Part shown: positions 26,075-36,651 of the stretch, piece after piece
Position numbering within the stretch: position 1 is the first letter of the stretch
How the letters are laid out: each line of letters begins with the position of its first letter
Source of the DNA: an uncultured Cohaesibacter sp.
Lineage (GTDB): Bacteria; Pseudomonadota; Alphaproteobacteria; Rhizobiales; Cohaesibacteraceae
NCBI RefSeq assembly: GCF_963677725.1
Contig: NZ_OY782507.1
Location: forward strand, 2,790,001-2,854,000
Direction of reading: 5' to 3'
Length of the DNA stretch: 64,000 nucleotides
Program-made: the position numbers and the translations under genes
Notes under the pieces: model-generated
The model's input: the letters and a program-made list of their open reading frames with translations, nothing else
Database searches by the model: none
Told to the model about the DNA's origin: nothing

Positions 26075-28921
26075 TTACATAGTGGCTCCTTCTTCCGGAA
26101 CCAAGACCTCTCGTTTGCCAGCATGGTTGGCCGGGCTGATGACCCCTTCCTGTTCCATTTGCTCAATCAGGGTGGCGGCTCGGTTGTAACCAATGGACAG
26201 GCGGCGCTGGATATAGCTGGTCGATGCCTTGCGGTCACGAATGACAATGTCAACGGCCTTATCATATAGGGTTTCGGCATCGCTGCCGCTATCCGATCCG
26301 CCGCGGCCGCCGCCAGAATCTGACTGGTCTGTTTCTGTATCCTCGGTGACCGCTTCGAGATAATCCGGTGTCCCCTGCATTTTGAGATGCCGGACGATAT
26401 CCTCGACCTCTTCGTCAGACACAAAGGGGCCATGGACACGCTGGATGCGACCGCCACCGGCCATATAGAGCATGTCGCCCATGCCGAGCAGCTGTTCGGC
26501 TCCCATTTCGCCAAGGATCGTGCGGCTGTCGATCTTGGAGGTGACCTGGAATGAAATCCGGGTCGGGAAGTTGGCCTTGATGGTGCCGGTGATGACGTCA
26601 ACAGAGGGGCGCTGAGTGGCCATGATCAGGTGGATGCCGGCGGCACGGGCCATCTGGGCCAGACGCTGGATGGCGCCCTCGATATCCTTGCCTGCCACCA
26701 TCATCAGGTCGGCCATCTCGTCGACGACGATGACGATATAAGGCATCGGTTCGAGATTGAGCGCTTCCTGCTCATAGATCGGATCGCCGGTTTCCGGGTC
26801 GAAACCGGTCTGGATGGTCCGTGTCACTTCCTGTCCCTTGGAGAGGGAATCGCGGACACGCTTGTTGAAGCCGTCAATGTTGCGCACGCCCATCTTGGAC
26901 ATGTTCTTGTAGCGCTGTTCCATCTCGCGGACGGCCCATTTCAGCGCCACAACGGCCTTGGCCGGGTCGGTGACGACCGGGGTCAAGAGGTGCGGGATTC
27001 CATCATAAATCGACAATTCGAGCATTTTCGGGTCGATCATGATCAGGCGGCATTCTTCCGGCCGATGCTTGAACAACAGCGACATGATCGTGGTGTTGAT
27101 GGAGACCGACTTACCCGACCCGGTGGTCCCGGCAACCAGAACGTGGGGCATGCGGGCGAGATCGACGACCACTGGGTCGCCTGCAATATTCTTGCCCAGA
27201 CAGATCGGCAATTTGGCTTTGGACCGTTCAAAATCCTTGGCGGCTAGCATTTCGCGCAGATAAACAGTTTCGCGGCGCGCATTGGGCAGCTCAATACCAA
27301 TGGCGTTGCGGCCCGGAATAACGGCAACACGGGCGGAAATCGCACTCATGGAGCGGGCAATGTCGTCGGCAAGGCCGATCACGCGGGAGGATTTGATACC
27401 CGGGGCTGGTTCCAGCTCGTAAAGGGTAACCACCGGACCGGGACGGACCTTGATGATTTCGCCGCGAATGCCGAAGTCGGACAGCACGCCTTCGAGCAGG
27501 CGGGCATTATGCTCCAGCTGGTCAGCAGTCAGCCCGGCATTGGGACCAAGGCTTTCCGGTTCGGCAAGGAAATCAAGGGTTGGATGCTGATAATCATCCC
27601 GGCGGGTGAAAAGATTGCCTTGCGCTGCCTTGACCATGCGCTTGCCGCCCCTTGCCCCTTTGGTGGCAACGGGTTTGGCTTCGACGCCTTCGTTGGTGGC
27701 AGCGCGATGGGTGGGTTGCCCTTGGCTGCGTTCCAGTTCGGGCGTGGCAATGCCTTGTGGAGCCCCTTGAGCAGCGCCTGCTGGGACATCTTCGTCTTCG
27801 TCCCATGGGGGCAGGTCATCCTCTTGCTGGAGGGGATGCCCCTGCGCATGCTGTGGCGCGAAATCAGCTGGGCCGCCATAGCCCATATCTGCCGAGCTTG
27901 GACCCTGCATCGGGTGACCGGTCTGATAGGCTGGGGCCGGACTTGCCTCAAGGCGTGGTTCAAGGCGGTTGGCCAGATCACCAAGGCCATCATCTTCCTC
28001 GCCAAACAGGCGCGCAAAGAGAGACGGTTTGGCGCTTTTGGGTTGCTGGGTCGCATGGGGCTGTTCGGTGCCTTTGGCGCGGCGTCGGTTGGCCTTGTGG
28101 GACAGATACCAGTGGCCGATGGCCCCAAGCGGCACGGAAAGAATGGATGTCCGCTTGGCGGATGTTGCCTTGGTGCGGTCAAGGTCCCCCGCATGAGGCG
28201 CGTCATCGGGGAGCGTGTCGTCGATATCGTCTTCGTCCCAGTCGTCGTCTTCTTCTTCGTCATAGATGTCCGCTTCGTCCGGTGCGTTGGCGACCGGACG
28301 GAGGGCGCGCCGGAAGGACAGCCCCTTGAGCGAAAGACTGGAGGCGTTGAGCAACAAAGTGACACCAAGAAGAGCGGCAACCAACCCGATGACAATGGCG
28401 ATCGGGCCCTGCATCAGGCTTGCATTGATCTTGCTCAGGATGGTGAGGAAGCTGTCGCCAATCATGCCACCAAGGCTCAAGGGCAAGGGCCAGCCTGATG
28501 GGGCAGGGATAGTGGAAAAGGCGATGGACAACAGGCCCAACCCGCCAAACCATGCCATGATCTTGTTGCGTGACAGACCCATCGGCTTCAGACGAACCAG
28601 ACGGACAAACCACAGGGTCGGCGGGATAAGAAGGAAGGCCGTTGCCAGACCGAAGGCCTGAACGAGAAGGTCCGAGAGGATCGCGCCGCCCAGACCCATC
28701 ACATTGCGTGGGCTATGCTCGGTGGCGTTGGAGAGCGAAGGGTCGCCTACATGCCAGGTGACGAGGCTGGCTGCGATGGCGACAAGCAGAATGAGGCCAA
28801 GCAACCCGGTTGCCGCATAGGTATTGCGGCGCAGGGCGTGGCGCAGGGCTCCGTCTTTTGCTGTTCGTTTCATGGCTCTGCCCTCGCGAGGTGCGGCTCC
28901 ATACTCATCGAATGTGGTCAT
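26075..28921 (-). CDS. ftsK: DNA translocase FtsK
   Basis: Septal DNA pump that couples chromosome dimer resolution to division. The 948-residue protein has about four N-terminal membrane helices (within residues 30-200), then a Pro/Gln/Asp-rich linker to about residue 430. The RecA-like motor has Walker A GTTGSGKS and Walker [12 protein letters not shown]-terminal winged-helix gamma domain ([20 protein letters not shown]) recognises KOPS. The linker is acidic in its first part and Gln/Pro-rich later. It begins 124 bases after the aminotransferase gene and is followed by lolA. Confidence 0.97.
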   Translation of the reverse strand: MTTFDEYGAAPREGRAMKRTAKDGALRHALRRNTYAATGLLGLILLVAIAASLVTWHVGDPSLSNATEHSPRNVMGLGGAILSDLLVQAFGLATAFLLIPPTLWFVRLVRLKPMGLSRNKIMAWFGGLGLLSIAFSTIPAPSGWPLPLSLGGMIGDSFLTILSKINASLMQGPIAIVIGLVAALLGVTLLLNASSLSLKGLSFRRALRPVANAPDEADIYDEEEDDDWDEDDIDDTLPDDAPHAGDLDRTKATSAKRTSILSVPLGAIGHWYLSHKANRRRAKGTEQPHATQQPKSAKPSLFARLFGEEDDGLGDLANRLEPRLEASPAPAYQTGHPMQGPSSADMGYGGPADFAPQHAQGHPLQQEDDLPPWDEDEDVPAGAAQGAPQGIATPELERSQGQPTHRAATNEGVEAKPVATKGARGGKRMVKAAQGNLFTRRDDYQHPTLDFLAEPESLGPNAGLTADQLEHNARLLEGVLSDFGIRGEIIKVRPGPVVTLYELEPAPGIKSSRVIGLADDIARSMSAISARVAVIPGRNAIGIELPNARRETVYLREMLAAKDFERSKAKLPICLGKNIAGDPVVVDLARMPHVLVAGTTGSGKSVSINTTIMSLLFKHRPEECRLIMIDPKMLELSIYDGIPHLLTPVVTDPAKAVVALKWAVREMEQRYKNMSKMGVRNIDGFNKRVRDSLSKGQEVTRTIQTGFDPETGDPIYEQEALNLEPMPYIVIVVDEMADLMMVAGKDIEGAIQRLAQMARAAGIHLIMATQRPSVDVITGTIKANFPTRISFQVTSKIDSRTILGEMGAEQLLGMGDMLYMAGGGRIQRVHGPFVSDEEVEDIVRHLKMQGTPDYLEAVTEDTETDQSDSGGGRGGSDSGSDAETLYDKAVDIVIRDRKASTSYIQRRLSIGYNRAATLIEQMEQEGVISPANHAGKREVLVPEEGATM

Positions 28922-29044
28922 GCTCGCTCTTGTTCCAGTTCCACCAGTTGTTTTATCCGGCTCGTTTCGCGGTCCCAGTCGCGTGTTGGTCTTTCCAGTC
29001 TTTTTGTCTTTGATTCTTATGCACTTGGCGTCTCTGTCTTGCCG

Positions 29045-30247
29045 TTACCCAAGCAGGCAGTGTCTGAGGCGGTGCATGGCGTCTTCGGTCTGATCGAGAT
29101 CGGCAACGATGGCGATGCGCAGGAAGCCATCGCCCGGATTGACCCCGGATGCATCGGTGCGGGCAAGGAAGGAGCCCGGCACGACGCGCAAACCCTCCTC
29201 ACGCCAGAGCTTCTCGGCGACGCTGACATCGTCGCCAAAGGCAGAGACATCTAGCCACAGGAAGAAACCGGCAGGAGGAATCTCATAGGTCATGTCATTG
29301 CCCAGAATACGGCGCACCGCGTCGAATTTGGCATTGTAAAGACGACGATTTTCCTCAACATGGGCTTCATCGCGGAAGGCGGCTGCAGCGGCGGCCTGCA
29401 AAGGCATTGGCACTTGCGGGGCGGCCATGTTGCGATATTTGGTCCATTGGGTCAGGAAGGCTTCATCGCCTGCGGCAAAGCCACAGCGCAGGCCCGCCAG
29501 GTTCGAGCGTTTGGACAGGGAGTTGAAGGTGATGATATTGGAATAGTCGCCTTCTGCGGCTTCCAGAACGCCTTCAGGCGGGGTGTCGCGATAGATCTCG
29601 GAATAGCATTCGTCGGCCAACACGAGGAAATCATGTTTGCGGCCAAGGGCGATCAGCTTCTGCCAGACGTCCTTGCTTGCGACGCTCCCTTGCGGGTTGG
29701 CGGGGGAGGCATAGAAGAAGGCGATAGTCCGGTCGAGCAGCTCGGTATCGAGGGCAAGCGCATCAAGATCGGGCAAATAGTTTGAGTCAGCCGACCCATT
29801 CAGAAAGACCGGTTCGGCATCAATGGCGCGGGTTGCTGCCATATAGGTGTGGAAGAACGGATTCGGCAGCAGGATGGCCGGTTTGTCGAGGGTCTTGCCA
29901 AAATGATCGCGGGCCCAGTCGCGGGCGCCAACAATGGCGTGGAACAGGCCTTCGCGGCTGCCATTCAATGGCAGCACATTCTTGTCGCTGAAACCTGCTT
30001 CATCCAGTCCATAGCGGGCAATCAGCCAGTCCCTGACGCTGGCACGGAAATCATCCGTCCCCTGAATGGCCGGATAACGGCGGAACGAGTCCGCATGATC
30101 GGCGATCACTTGCGGGATGAAGGCGGGGAAGGCGTGCTGCGGCTCGCCGATGGTCAGATTGATCGGAGCATGGGTTGCTTCATTGGCCGGTGTGACGCCG
30201 TCCAGAATGTCTGCCAGTCTCTGAAAGGGGGAACGTTGGTCTTGCAT
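29045..30247 (-). CDS. Class I/II PLP aminotransferase (DapC-like)
   Basis: A 400-residue fold-type I aminotransferase. Expected residues are visible: Asn184 in SPANPQG, Asp212 and Tyr215 in LADECYSEIY, the PLP Schiff-base Lys246 in NSLSKRSNLAG, and the phosphate Arg254. Sequence style (INLTIGEPQHAFP near residue 29) resembles proteobacterial N-succinyldiaminopimelate aminotransferases (DapC) of the lysine/peptidoglycan route. Substrate is not certain from sequence. It lies upstream of ftsK in the same direction. Confidence 0.85.
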   Translation of the reverse strand: MQDQRSPFQRLADILDGVTPANEATHAPINLTIGEPQHAFPAFIPQVIADHADSFRRYPAIQGTDDFRASVRDWLIARYGLDEAGFSDKNVLPLNGSREGLFHAIVGARDWARDHFGKTLDKPAILLPNPFFHTYMAATRAIDAEPVFLNGSADSNYLPDLDALALDTELLDRTIAFFYASPANPQGSVASKDVWQKLIALGRKHDFLVLADECYSEIYRDTPPEGVLEAAEGDYSNIITFNSLSKRSNLAGLRCGFAAGDEAFLTQWTKYRNMAAPQVPMPLQAAAAAAFRDEAHVEENRRLYNAKFDAVRRILGNDMTYEIPPAGFFLWLDVSAFGDDVSVAEKLWREEGLRVVPGSFLARTDASGVNPGDGFLRIAIVADLDQTEDAMHRLRHCLLG

Positions 30248-30407
30248 GCGCTTAAAGGGCCTTTCGAGGCGTCTGGATAGGTTCGATCAATCTGGTATCT
30301 TGCTGGCGATGGGCATGGTTTTCGCGGACGAAAAACATGCCGGTCTCCGTCTGGTTTGCGGGCGAGTCATGTCCGCACAGTTAATCACCAGTTTAGCTGT
30401 CTGTTGG

Positions 30408-30423
30408 TTAAGACAGTTTTAAC
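30408..30423. promoter_or_regulatory. CtrA-type box (TTAA-N7-TTAAC)
   Basis: TTAA at 30408-30411, seven bases, TTAAC at 30419-30423. A near-match (TTAA-N7-TTTA) sits at 30381-30395. The closest gene start is the leftward aminotransferase at 30247, about 160 bases away. Nothing else certain is seen in 30248-30743. Confidence 0.35.
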
Positions 30424-30743
30424 TTTTGGGGCGAGCAGGACTGGCTATTGCGTTGAGCAGCCTTATTTCCAGCCTTCTTCCCCACAGCTTTGCCAGTCGG
30501 GTGTCTGGTCTGTTTGGCCAGATGGATCGATCATCTCTCAGTGTGGATCAGGAATGTGCTTTCTCGCCGGTGCGCATTCCTCATGAGTGGGTGAAAGCTG
30601 GGCCAGCGTCCCATTGCAAAGAAAGTGGAAGGATGAGGGAAAGGCGTTGTTGCCGCAAGCCAAAGTCGCCTGATTTCTGGTGCGATTGTCATGACTAGAT
30701 GGAATGGGGTAAAGGCAGCGCGCTGCCGAAGCTGATAAAGCAA

Positions 30744-30774
30744 AAAGCCGGGGCATCAGGGATGCTCCGGCTTT
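30744..30774 (-). terminator. Rho-independent terminator after the NAD-GDH gene
   Basis: AAAGCCGGGGCATC (30744-30757) and GATGCTCCGGCTTT (30761-30774) form a 14-bp stem with one G-T pair and a 3-base loop. On the minus strand it is followed by TTGCTTTAT. Confidence 0.85.
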
Positions 30775-30800
30775 GGATTTCAGACTTGGTCCTGTGCGGA

Positions 30801-33800
30801 TCAGGAGTCGCGGGCGAGGTCGGACAAGAGACCGGCTGCGACCGCGAATTTCGACACGGTCAGGGTGTCGCTATCCATGATAGCATTAACCGCCTTGACC
30901 GTGCGCTTGATGGCAGGGCCTTCTTCTTCGATCCACTGTTCCATGTCGGGTTTGTCACCGTCAAAGCGCAGAATGCCGGTGGTCATAAGATTGTGGGCAT
31001 TGGACAGGCTGTCACGCACCCGGTCAAGGGCCAGACCTTCATAATAGTCCGAGACATCGAGGCTCTGGGCCAGAGCATCAATGCGGCCGATCTTGAAGTG
31101 ACCTGCGATAGCGAAGTAAGCTTCGGCCGCAGTTTGGAGGGATTTGCCCGCCTTGTCAGCCACCAGAATGATGTCCGGGATATGGGAGACAAGGGAGAGA
31201 TAGGCAATGCGGTTGGCCAGCTTGTTCGGTACGCCATGCTCTACATAACGCCCAGTTTCGGAAGCCAGACGGTCTGAGAGATACGGCGGCAGATACTGGC
31301 CGATTTTGGGCGACAATTCATCGATGCCGTTGCGATAATGCTCGACCGCATCGGCAATGCTCATGGACGTTGGTATGTTGCGCATGAACCACAGAATCTC
31401 GGACAACAGCAGTTTCTGCACTTCGTGATAGAGTTCAAGCTGGATGATCCCGGACACCTTGCTGTCCAAAGCGTCAATGGATTCATGCAGTTCCCTGAGG
31501 CCAAAGGAATCGCGCACGACCACATAAGCGCGGGCGATCTCCACGACGGAGGTGCCGGTCTTGTCGGCAATGCGCGGAACGAGGGTTGCACCCCCGCGGT
31601 TGATCATGGAGTTGGTGATCAGGGTGGTGATGATTTCCCGGCGCAAGCGGTGATTGGCAATCTCCTTGGCAAAATCGCCCTGCATCTTTTCAGGGAAATA
31701 GAAGCGCAGCTCCCGTTCGAGATAGTCTTCATCGGGTAGCCTGCTGTCCAGCAGATCCTCATAGAGGGTGTTTTTGGCATAGGCCAGCAGAACCGAAATT
31801 TCGGCGCGGGTCAGAGGCTGGCTCTTCTTGCGCATCTCGTTGAGGGTTTCATTGTCGGGCAGGAACTCTACATCGCGATCCAGATCGCCTGCTTCTTCCA
31901 ATCGCTCCATTAGACGACGCTGATAGCCGAAATCTTCCATGCCGCGCTGCTCGGTGAGCGAGACGGACAGGGTCTGGAGATAGTTGTTGCGCAGGCACAG
32001 ACTAGCAACTTTATCCGTCATTTCAGACAGCAGTTTGTTGCGGGCCTTGATGTCCATCTTGCCTTCGCGCACTGCGGCGCCAAGAGCGATCTTGATATTG
32101 ACTTCCATGTCCGAGCTGTTGACGCCAGCGCTGTTGTCGATGGCATCGGTGTTGCTGCGTCCGCCCAGTTGGTTGAATTCGATCCGGGCCCGCTGGGTGA
32201 CGCCGAGGTTGGCGCCTTCGCCGATGGCCTTGACGCGCAGCTCTTTGGCAGTCACGCGAATCGCGTCGTTGGCGCGGTCATCCGCATCTGCATCGCTCTC
32301 GCTGGAGGCGCGGACATAGGTACCAATGCCGCCGAACCACAACAGGTCGGCCTCGGTCATCAGGATGGCTTTCATTAGCTCCTGCGGAGTGACCTTTTTC
32401 TTGCTGAGGCCAAGGGCGGCTTGCGCTTCGCTCGACAGGGTGATGGATTTTTCCGAGCGGGAGAAGACGCCGCCACCCTTGGAGATCAGCGCGGGGTCAT
32501 AATCCTTCCAGGACGAGCGACCCAGATCGAAGATCCGCTTGCGTTCCTGCCAGCTGATGGCCGGATCCGGATTGGGATCGATGAAAATATCACGGTGATC
32601 AAAGGCAGCAATCAGCTTGGTGGCTTTGGAAAGCAGCATGCCGTTGCCGAAGACGTCGCCCGACATGTCGCCAACGCCGACCACGGTGAATGGTTCGGTC
32701 TGGATGTCGCGATTCATTTCGCGGAAATGACGTTTGACGGCTTCCCATGCGCCGCGCGCCGTGATGCCCATTTTCTTGTGGTCATAGCCAGCCGAGCCGC
32801 CGGATGCGAAGGCATCGCCAAGCCAGAAGGAATGGTCCTCTGAAATGCCGTTGGCAATGTCGGAGAAGGTGGCCGTTCCCTTGTCGGCGGCAACAACCAG
32901 ATAGGGATCATCCTCGTCGTGGCGGACAACATTGGCTGGTGGCAGAATGGTCTGACCTTCCAGATTGTCGGTGACATCAAGCAGGGACGAGATGAACAAC
33001 TTGTAGGAGGCGATACCCTCTGCGATGTAGGCCTCGCGATCGCTGGAGGGGGGCAGATGCTTGGGCACGAAGCCACCCTTGGAGCCAACGGGCACGATCA
33101 CCGCATTCTTGACCTGCTGGGCCTTGACCAGTCCCAGCACTTCGGTGCGGAAATCCTGTGGCCGGTCGGACCATCTCAGGCCGCCACGGGCAACCTTGCC
33201 AAAGCGCAGATGCAGGCCTTCGACCCGCGGGCTATAGACAAAGATTTCGCGGAATGGCTTGGGCTCGGGCATGTCTTCCATGGCGCGCGGATCAAGTTTG
33301 ATCGACAGGGTCGGTTTGTAGTTTCCATCCTCGGTGCGCTGGAAGAAATTGGTGCGCAGACCGGCCTGAATGACGCCCAGGAATTTGCGCAGGATACGGT
33401 CGTCATCGAGGTTGGAGACCTGTTCCAGCGCTGTCAGGATGCCGCTCGACAGGCGCTTGCATTCCGCCTCGCGGGATTTTTGCTTTGGATCGAAGCGGGC
33501 ATAGAAGAGGTCAACCAGCAAGGCGCCAAGGTCAGGATATTTGTCCAGCGTATCCCACATGTAATCCTGATCATAAGGGATGCGGATCTGGCGCAGATAA
33601 CGCGAGATGGTGCGCAGAATGGTGATGTCGCGCCAATGCAGGTTGGCAGCCATGGCCAGATGGTTATAGCCATCATTTTCTGCCTCGCCACCCCAGACGG
33701 CCAGGAAGCAGGCTTCGAGCTTGTCGCCGACTTCCCTGATATTGATCGGCTTACAGCTGGCTCGTTCCAGATCCATGTCATGCATCCAGAAGGTGCGATC

Positions 33801-35627
33801 AGAATCCATTGGCGAAATGGCATAGGAGCGTTCGTCAATGACCCGGAAGCCCATATTTTCAAGGATCGGGACGCGCTCGGACAGGGGAATTGGGGTTGCC
33901 TGATGGAAGATTTTCAGGGTGATGCGATGCTCGTCTTCCTTTTCACCGCGATAGAATTGGATGGCGGTGTCCAGGGAGCCGTTCATCCGCTCCATGATAG
34001 AGATGTCATTGAGGGCAACGTCCGGGGAGAACGTGTCGCGATAGGCTTCAGAGAAGGCCTCGCAATAGCGATGGACCATTTGCGACGCCTTCTTGATGCT
34101 CATGGTGTCGCGCAACGCCATGTCGAGACGATCGGCCCAGGTGGTGACGATCTCGTTGACCGCATTTTCAAGCTCGAGGCGGGATGGGGTCGGAGTCTTA
34201 CCCTGATGGCGGCCAATGATGAAATGGACGCGGGTCAGCGGGCTGTCGGGGAAATCGAGATAGGCGGCCGAAATATGCCCGTCATAGACCTTGCAGAGAT
34301 AGTCGCCGATCTTCAACCGGACCGAAGTATTGAAGCGGTCGCGCGGGACATAGACAAGGCTGGAAACGAAGCGATCGAACTTGTCAACGCGGGACAGGAC
34401 ACGGATGCGCGGACGACGGCTGAGGCGGAGGATTTCCTCGCTGTTGTTGAGCAGGGTCTGTTCATCAACCTGAAACAGCTCGTCGCGGGGATAGCCTTCC
34501 AGAACGTTGAGCAGGGCTTTGCCTGAATGGCCGGACGGATCGACGGAGGCCTTTTCAATGGTGCGGGTCACCTTGCGGCGCAGGAATGGGATGTTGGTGG
34601 CAGAGCGGTTGTAAGCGGTGGAGGTGAACAGACCGACAATCCGCAATTCACCGGTCAACTGACCTTGGTCGCCATAGATCTTGACGCCGATATAATCCAT
34701 GTAGGTGCGGCGATGGACTTTGGTCTTGACGTTGGCCTTGGTGATGATCAGGGGTTCGGGACGCATGAGGAATTCGCGGATTTCCGGGGTCATGGTGACC
34801 AGTTCGGAGCCACGGCGTAGCACCCGCACATCCGGATTGCGCAAAATACCCAAACCGGGGCGCTGGGTTCGTTTCAGCTCGCCCTCGCTGGGGGATCCTT
34901 CAAAGGCATATTCGCGCATGCCCAAAAGGGTGAAATTGTTGTCGACCAGCCAGCGGAGGAACTCGACGGTCTCTTCAATTTCCTCTTGTGGCAGTGGCGG
35001 AGGCGTGATCTTGAAAATGGCAATGGTTTCTTCCAGACGCAGCAGCATCGACTTCCAGTCGGTCACGCAGGCAGACACGTCATCCAGAACAATGTCGAGT
35101 TCCTTCTTCAACTCGTTTTTCTGCGCCTTGCCAGCGATGCGCGATACGTGGACATGGATCAGGCTTTCACGCACGGGCTTGATGCCATTCTTGTCTTCGC
35201 GGCGGTCGCGTAAGCCGACAAGCTCTTTGTCCTCATTGCGTTCGGTATCAAAAATGGGGTGCAGCACCAGATGGATGTCGAGGCCAAGCTGCTGCAATTC
35301 GCCCATGATCGAATCAACCAGAAATGGCTTGTTCACATTGTGCAGCTGAATGACAGAGATCTGGTTGAGCATGTCGCCATTCTCGCCCTCATAGACGGGG
35401 TCGAAAATTTCGGTGGTGTGACCACCGTCAAAGGGTTTGGTGAAACGCTCAAAAGCCTGCTGCGCAAAATACGCGATTTCCTCGGCCTGATAGCGCGAGA
35501 GATCCTCTTTGTCGCTTGCTTTCAGGAGCCGTTCGAGAAAGTCGGCTTCCAGATCGCCCTTTTTTGCTGCGATGGCCTTGGCGTCTGCCAGACGTTCGGC
35601 ATGTTCGCGTACCAGTTCGGGTGCCAT
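30801..35627 (-). CDS. NAD-specific glutamate dehydrogenase, large 180-kDa type
   Basis: Oxidative deamination of glutamate to 2-oxoglutarate and ammonium with NAD. At 1608 residues it belongs to the GDH-180/GdhB family. The N-terminal ~700 residues hold ACT-like regulatory domains, including the segment FLVDSIMGELQQLGLDIHL. The catalytic domain shows ARGGLRWSDRP, VLGLVKAQQVKNAVIVPVGS and FIDPNPDP, followed by the C-terminal helical domain. It is monocistronic with a strong terminator. In other bacteria this type is controlled allosterically and serves glutamate catabolism. Confidence 0.96.
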   Translation of the reverse strand: MAPELVREHAERLADAKAIAAKKGDLEADFLERLLKASDKEDLSRYQAEEIAYFAQQAFERFTKPFDGGHTTEIFDPVYEGENGDMLNQISVIQLHNVNKPFLVDSIMGELQQLGLDIHLVLHPIFDTERNEDKELVGLRDRREDKNGIKPVRESLIHVHVSRIAGKAQKNELKKELDIVLDDVSACVTDWKSMLLRLEETIAIFKITPPPLPQEEIEETVEFLRWLVDNNFTLLGMREYAFEGSPSEGELKRTQRPGLGILRNPDVRVLRRGSELVTMTPEIREFLMRPEPLIITKANVKTKVHRRTYMDYIGVKIYGDQGQLTGELRIVGLFTSTAYNRSATNIPFLRRKVTRTIEKASVDPSGHSGKALLNVLEGYPRDELFQVDEQTLLNNSEEILRLSRRPRIRVLSRVDKFDRFVSSLVYVPRDRFNTSVRLKIGDYLCKVYDGHISAAYLDFPDSPLTRVHFIIGRHQGKTPTPSRLELENAVNEIVTTWADRLDMALRDTMSIKKASQMVHRYCEAFSEAYRDTFSPDVALNDISIMERMNGSLDTAIQFYRGEKEDEHRITLKIFHQATPIPLSERVPILENMGFRVIDERSYAISPMDSDRTFWMHDMDLERASCKPINIREVGDKLEACFLAVWGGEAENDGYNHLAMAANLHWRDITILRTISRYLRQIRIPYDQDYMWDTLDKYPDLGALLVDLFYARFDPKQKSREAECKRLSSGILTALEQVSNLDDDRILRKFLGVIQAGLRTNFFQRTEDGNYKPTLSIKLDPRAMEDMPEPKPFREIFVYSPRVEGLHLRFGKVARGGLRWSDRPQDFRTEVLGLVKAQQVKNAVIVPVGSKGGFVPKHLPPSSDREAYIAEGIASYKLFISSLLDVTDNLEGQTILPPANVVRHDEDDPYLVVAADKGTATFSDIANGISEDHSFWLGDAFASGGSAGYDHKKMGITARGAWEAVKRHFREMNRDIQTEPFTVVGVGDMSGDVFGNGMLLSKATKLIAAFDHRDIFIDPNPDPAISWQERKRIFDLGRSSWKDYDPALISKGGGVFSRSEKSITLSSEAQAALGLSKKKVTPQELMKAILMTEADLLWFGGIGTYVRASSESDADADDRANDAIRVTAKELRVKAIGEGANLGVTQRARIEFNQLGGRSNTDAIDNSAGVNSSDMEVNIKIALGAAVREGKMDIKARNKLLSEMTDKVASLCLRNNYLQTLSVSLTEQRGMEDFGYQRRLMERLEEAGDLDRDVEFLPDNETLNEMRKKSQPLTRAEISVLLAYAKNTLYEDLLDSRLPDEDYLERELRFYFPEKMQGDFAKEIANHRLRREIITTLITNSMINRGGATLVPRIADKTGTSVVEIARAYVVVRDSFGLRELHESIDALDSKVSGIIQLELYHEVQKLLLSEILWFMRNIPTSMSIADAVEHYRNGIDELSPKIGQYLPPYLSDRLASETGRYVEHGVPNKLANRIAYLSLVSHIPDIILVADKAGKSLQTAAEAYFAIAGHFKIGRIDALAQSLDVSDYYEGLALDRVRDSLSNAHNLMTTGILRFDGDKPDMEQWIEEEGPAIKRTVKAVNAIMDSDTLTVSKFAVAAGLLSDLARDS

Positions 35628-35981
35628 TTTGTTTCCTCCAGGGTGCCTCTTGGCGGGCGCCCCTTTATCTGCTGACCGTGGTGAGACGAATTGTAGCGGT
35701 CTTATACGATAACCATAAACCTATCAGGGTAAATGGTGGTCAAACACTGACGTAAAAAAATCTTGAACGAGAAATCGCAATTGTTCACCGAAAAGACTTG
35801 TGGATGACGCCTGTTCTTAAAGACAACGCATCAGGTGCGATTTTGTACCACGGGTTGGACGAATGTCGGAATGTTCCTGCCTTGATGCTTTGGTCTGCTG
35901 CCTTCACTATGAGGTTGGGCGTGCGGGCCGAACAATCAAGATCCGCGAAGGATCAAGCCTTGCACAGCCGTGGGAGGAAAG

Positions 35982-36599
35982 ATGTCAAAGATCAAGACAG
36001 AGACGAAAGCGCAGGATTTGCCATTGAGGCAGGGGGGCAAGGCTGTAACCGCGCTGGATTTGCCGCTGATGGATCCAATGCCGGATGATATCGGCAGCTA
36101 TTTTGCCATTTGTGCCGAAAAGCTCGGCATGGTGCCCAATGTATTGCAAGCCTATGGTTTTGATGAGGCGAAGTTTCGCGCTTTCTCGCAGTTTTACAAC
36201 AATCTGATGCTCGATGAGAGCGGGCTGAGCAAGCTGGAGCGGGAAATGATTGCGGTGGTGGTCTCCTCGATCAATCGCTGCTTTTATTGCCTTGTGGCCC
36301 ATGGACAGGCGGTGCGGCAATTGTCTGGGGATCCGGTGTTGGGAGAGCTGATGGTGATGAATTACCGTGCCGCAGACTTGTCCGAGCGTCATCGGCGGAT
36401 GCTTGATTATGCCGCAAAGTTGACCGAGACGCCGGAAAAGGTGACCGGTGAGGATCGAGCCGAACTCACCGCAGCCGGTTTTTCAGATCGGGATATTTGG
36501 GACATTGCCAATGTCACCGGCTTCTTCAACATGTCGAACCGGGTGGCCATTGCCACTGACATGACACCCAACGATGGCTATCACGGTCAAAATCGCTGA
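35982..36599 (+). CDS. AhpD-like carboxymuconolactone decarboxylase-family (peroxidase-related) protein
   Basis: A 205-residue protein of the AhpD-like superfamily. The redox motif is Cys100-Phe-Tyr-Cys103 with His107 (CFYCLVAHG), preceded by LSKLEREMIAVVVSSIN. It resembles the uncharacterised peroxidase-related enzyme group, thought to act in peroxide or alkyl-hydroperoxide detoxification. Start ATG 35982 follows GGGAGGAAAG. About 350 noncoding bases separate it from the divergent NAD-GDH start (35628-35981); I see no clear element there. Confidence 0.87.
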   Translation: MSKIKTETKAQDLPLRQGGKAVTALDLPLMDPMPDDIGSYFAICAEKLGMVPNVLQAYGFDEAKFRAFSQFYNNLMLDESGLSKLEREMIAVVVSSINRCFYCLVAHGQAVRQLSGDPVLGELMVMNYRAADLSERHRRMLDYAAKLTETPEKVTGEDRAELTAAGFSDRDIWDIANVTGFFNMSNRVAIATDMTPNDGYHGQNR

Positions 36600-36651
36600 G
36601 GACAAGATGTAGCTTGGTCCGATCTGTCGGGGGACAGGTCGGGTCCGCCTC

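Noticed and set aside
30426-30698. A 90-codon rightward frame with a hydrophobic N-terminus and several Cys just after the CtrA box
   Set aside because: It starts at TTG without a ribosome-binding site and its composition after residue 40 looks random. It could be reconsidered if a transcript is found.
32919-34526. A 535-codon open frame antisense to the NAD-GDH gene
   Set aside because: A shadow of the conserved dehydrogenase with no ribosome-binding site or family signature.
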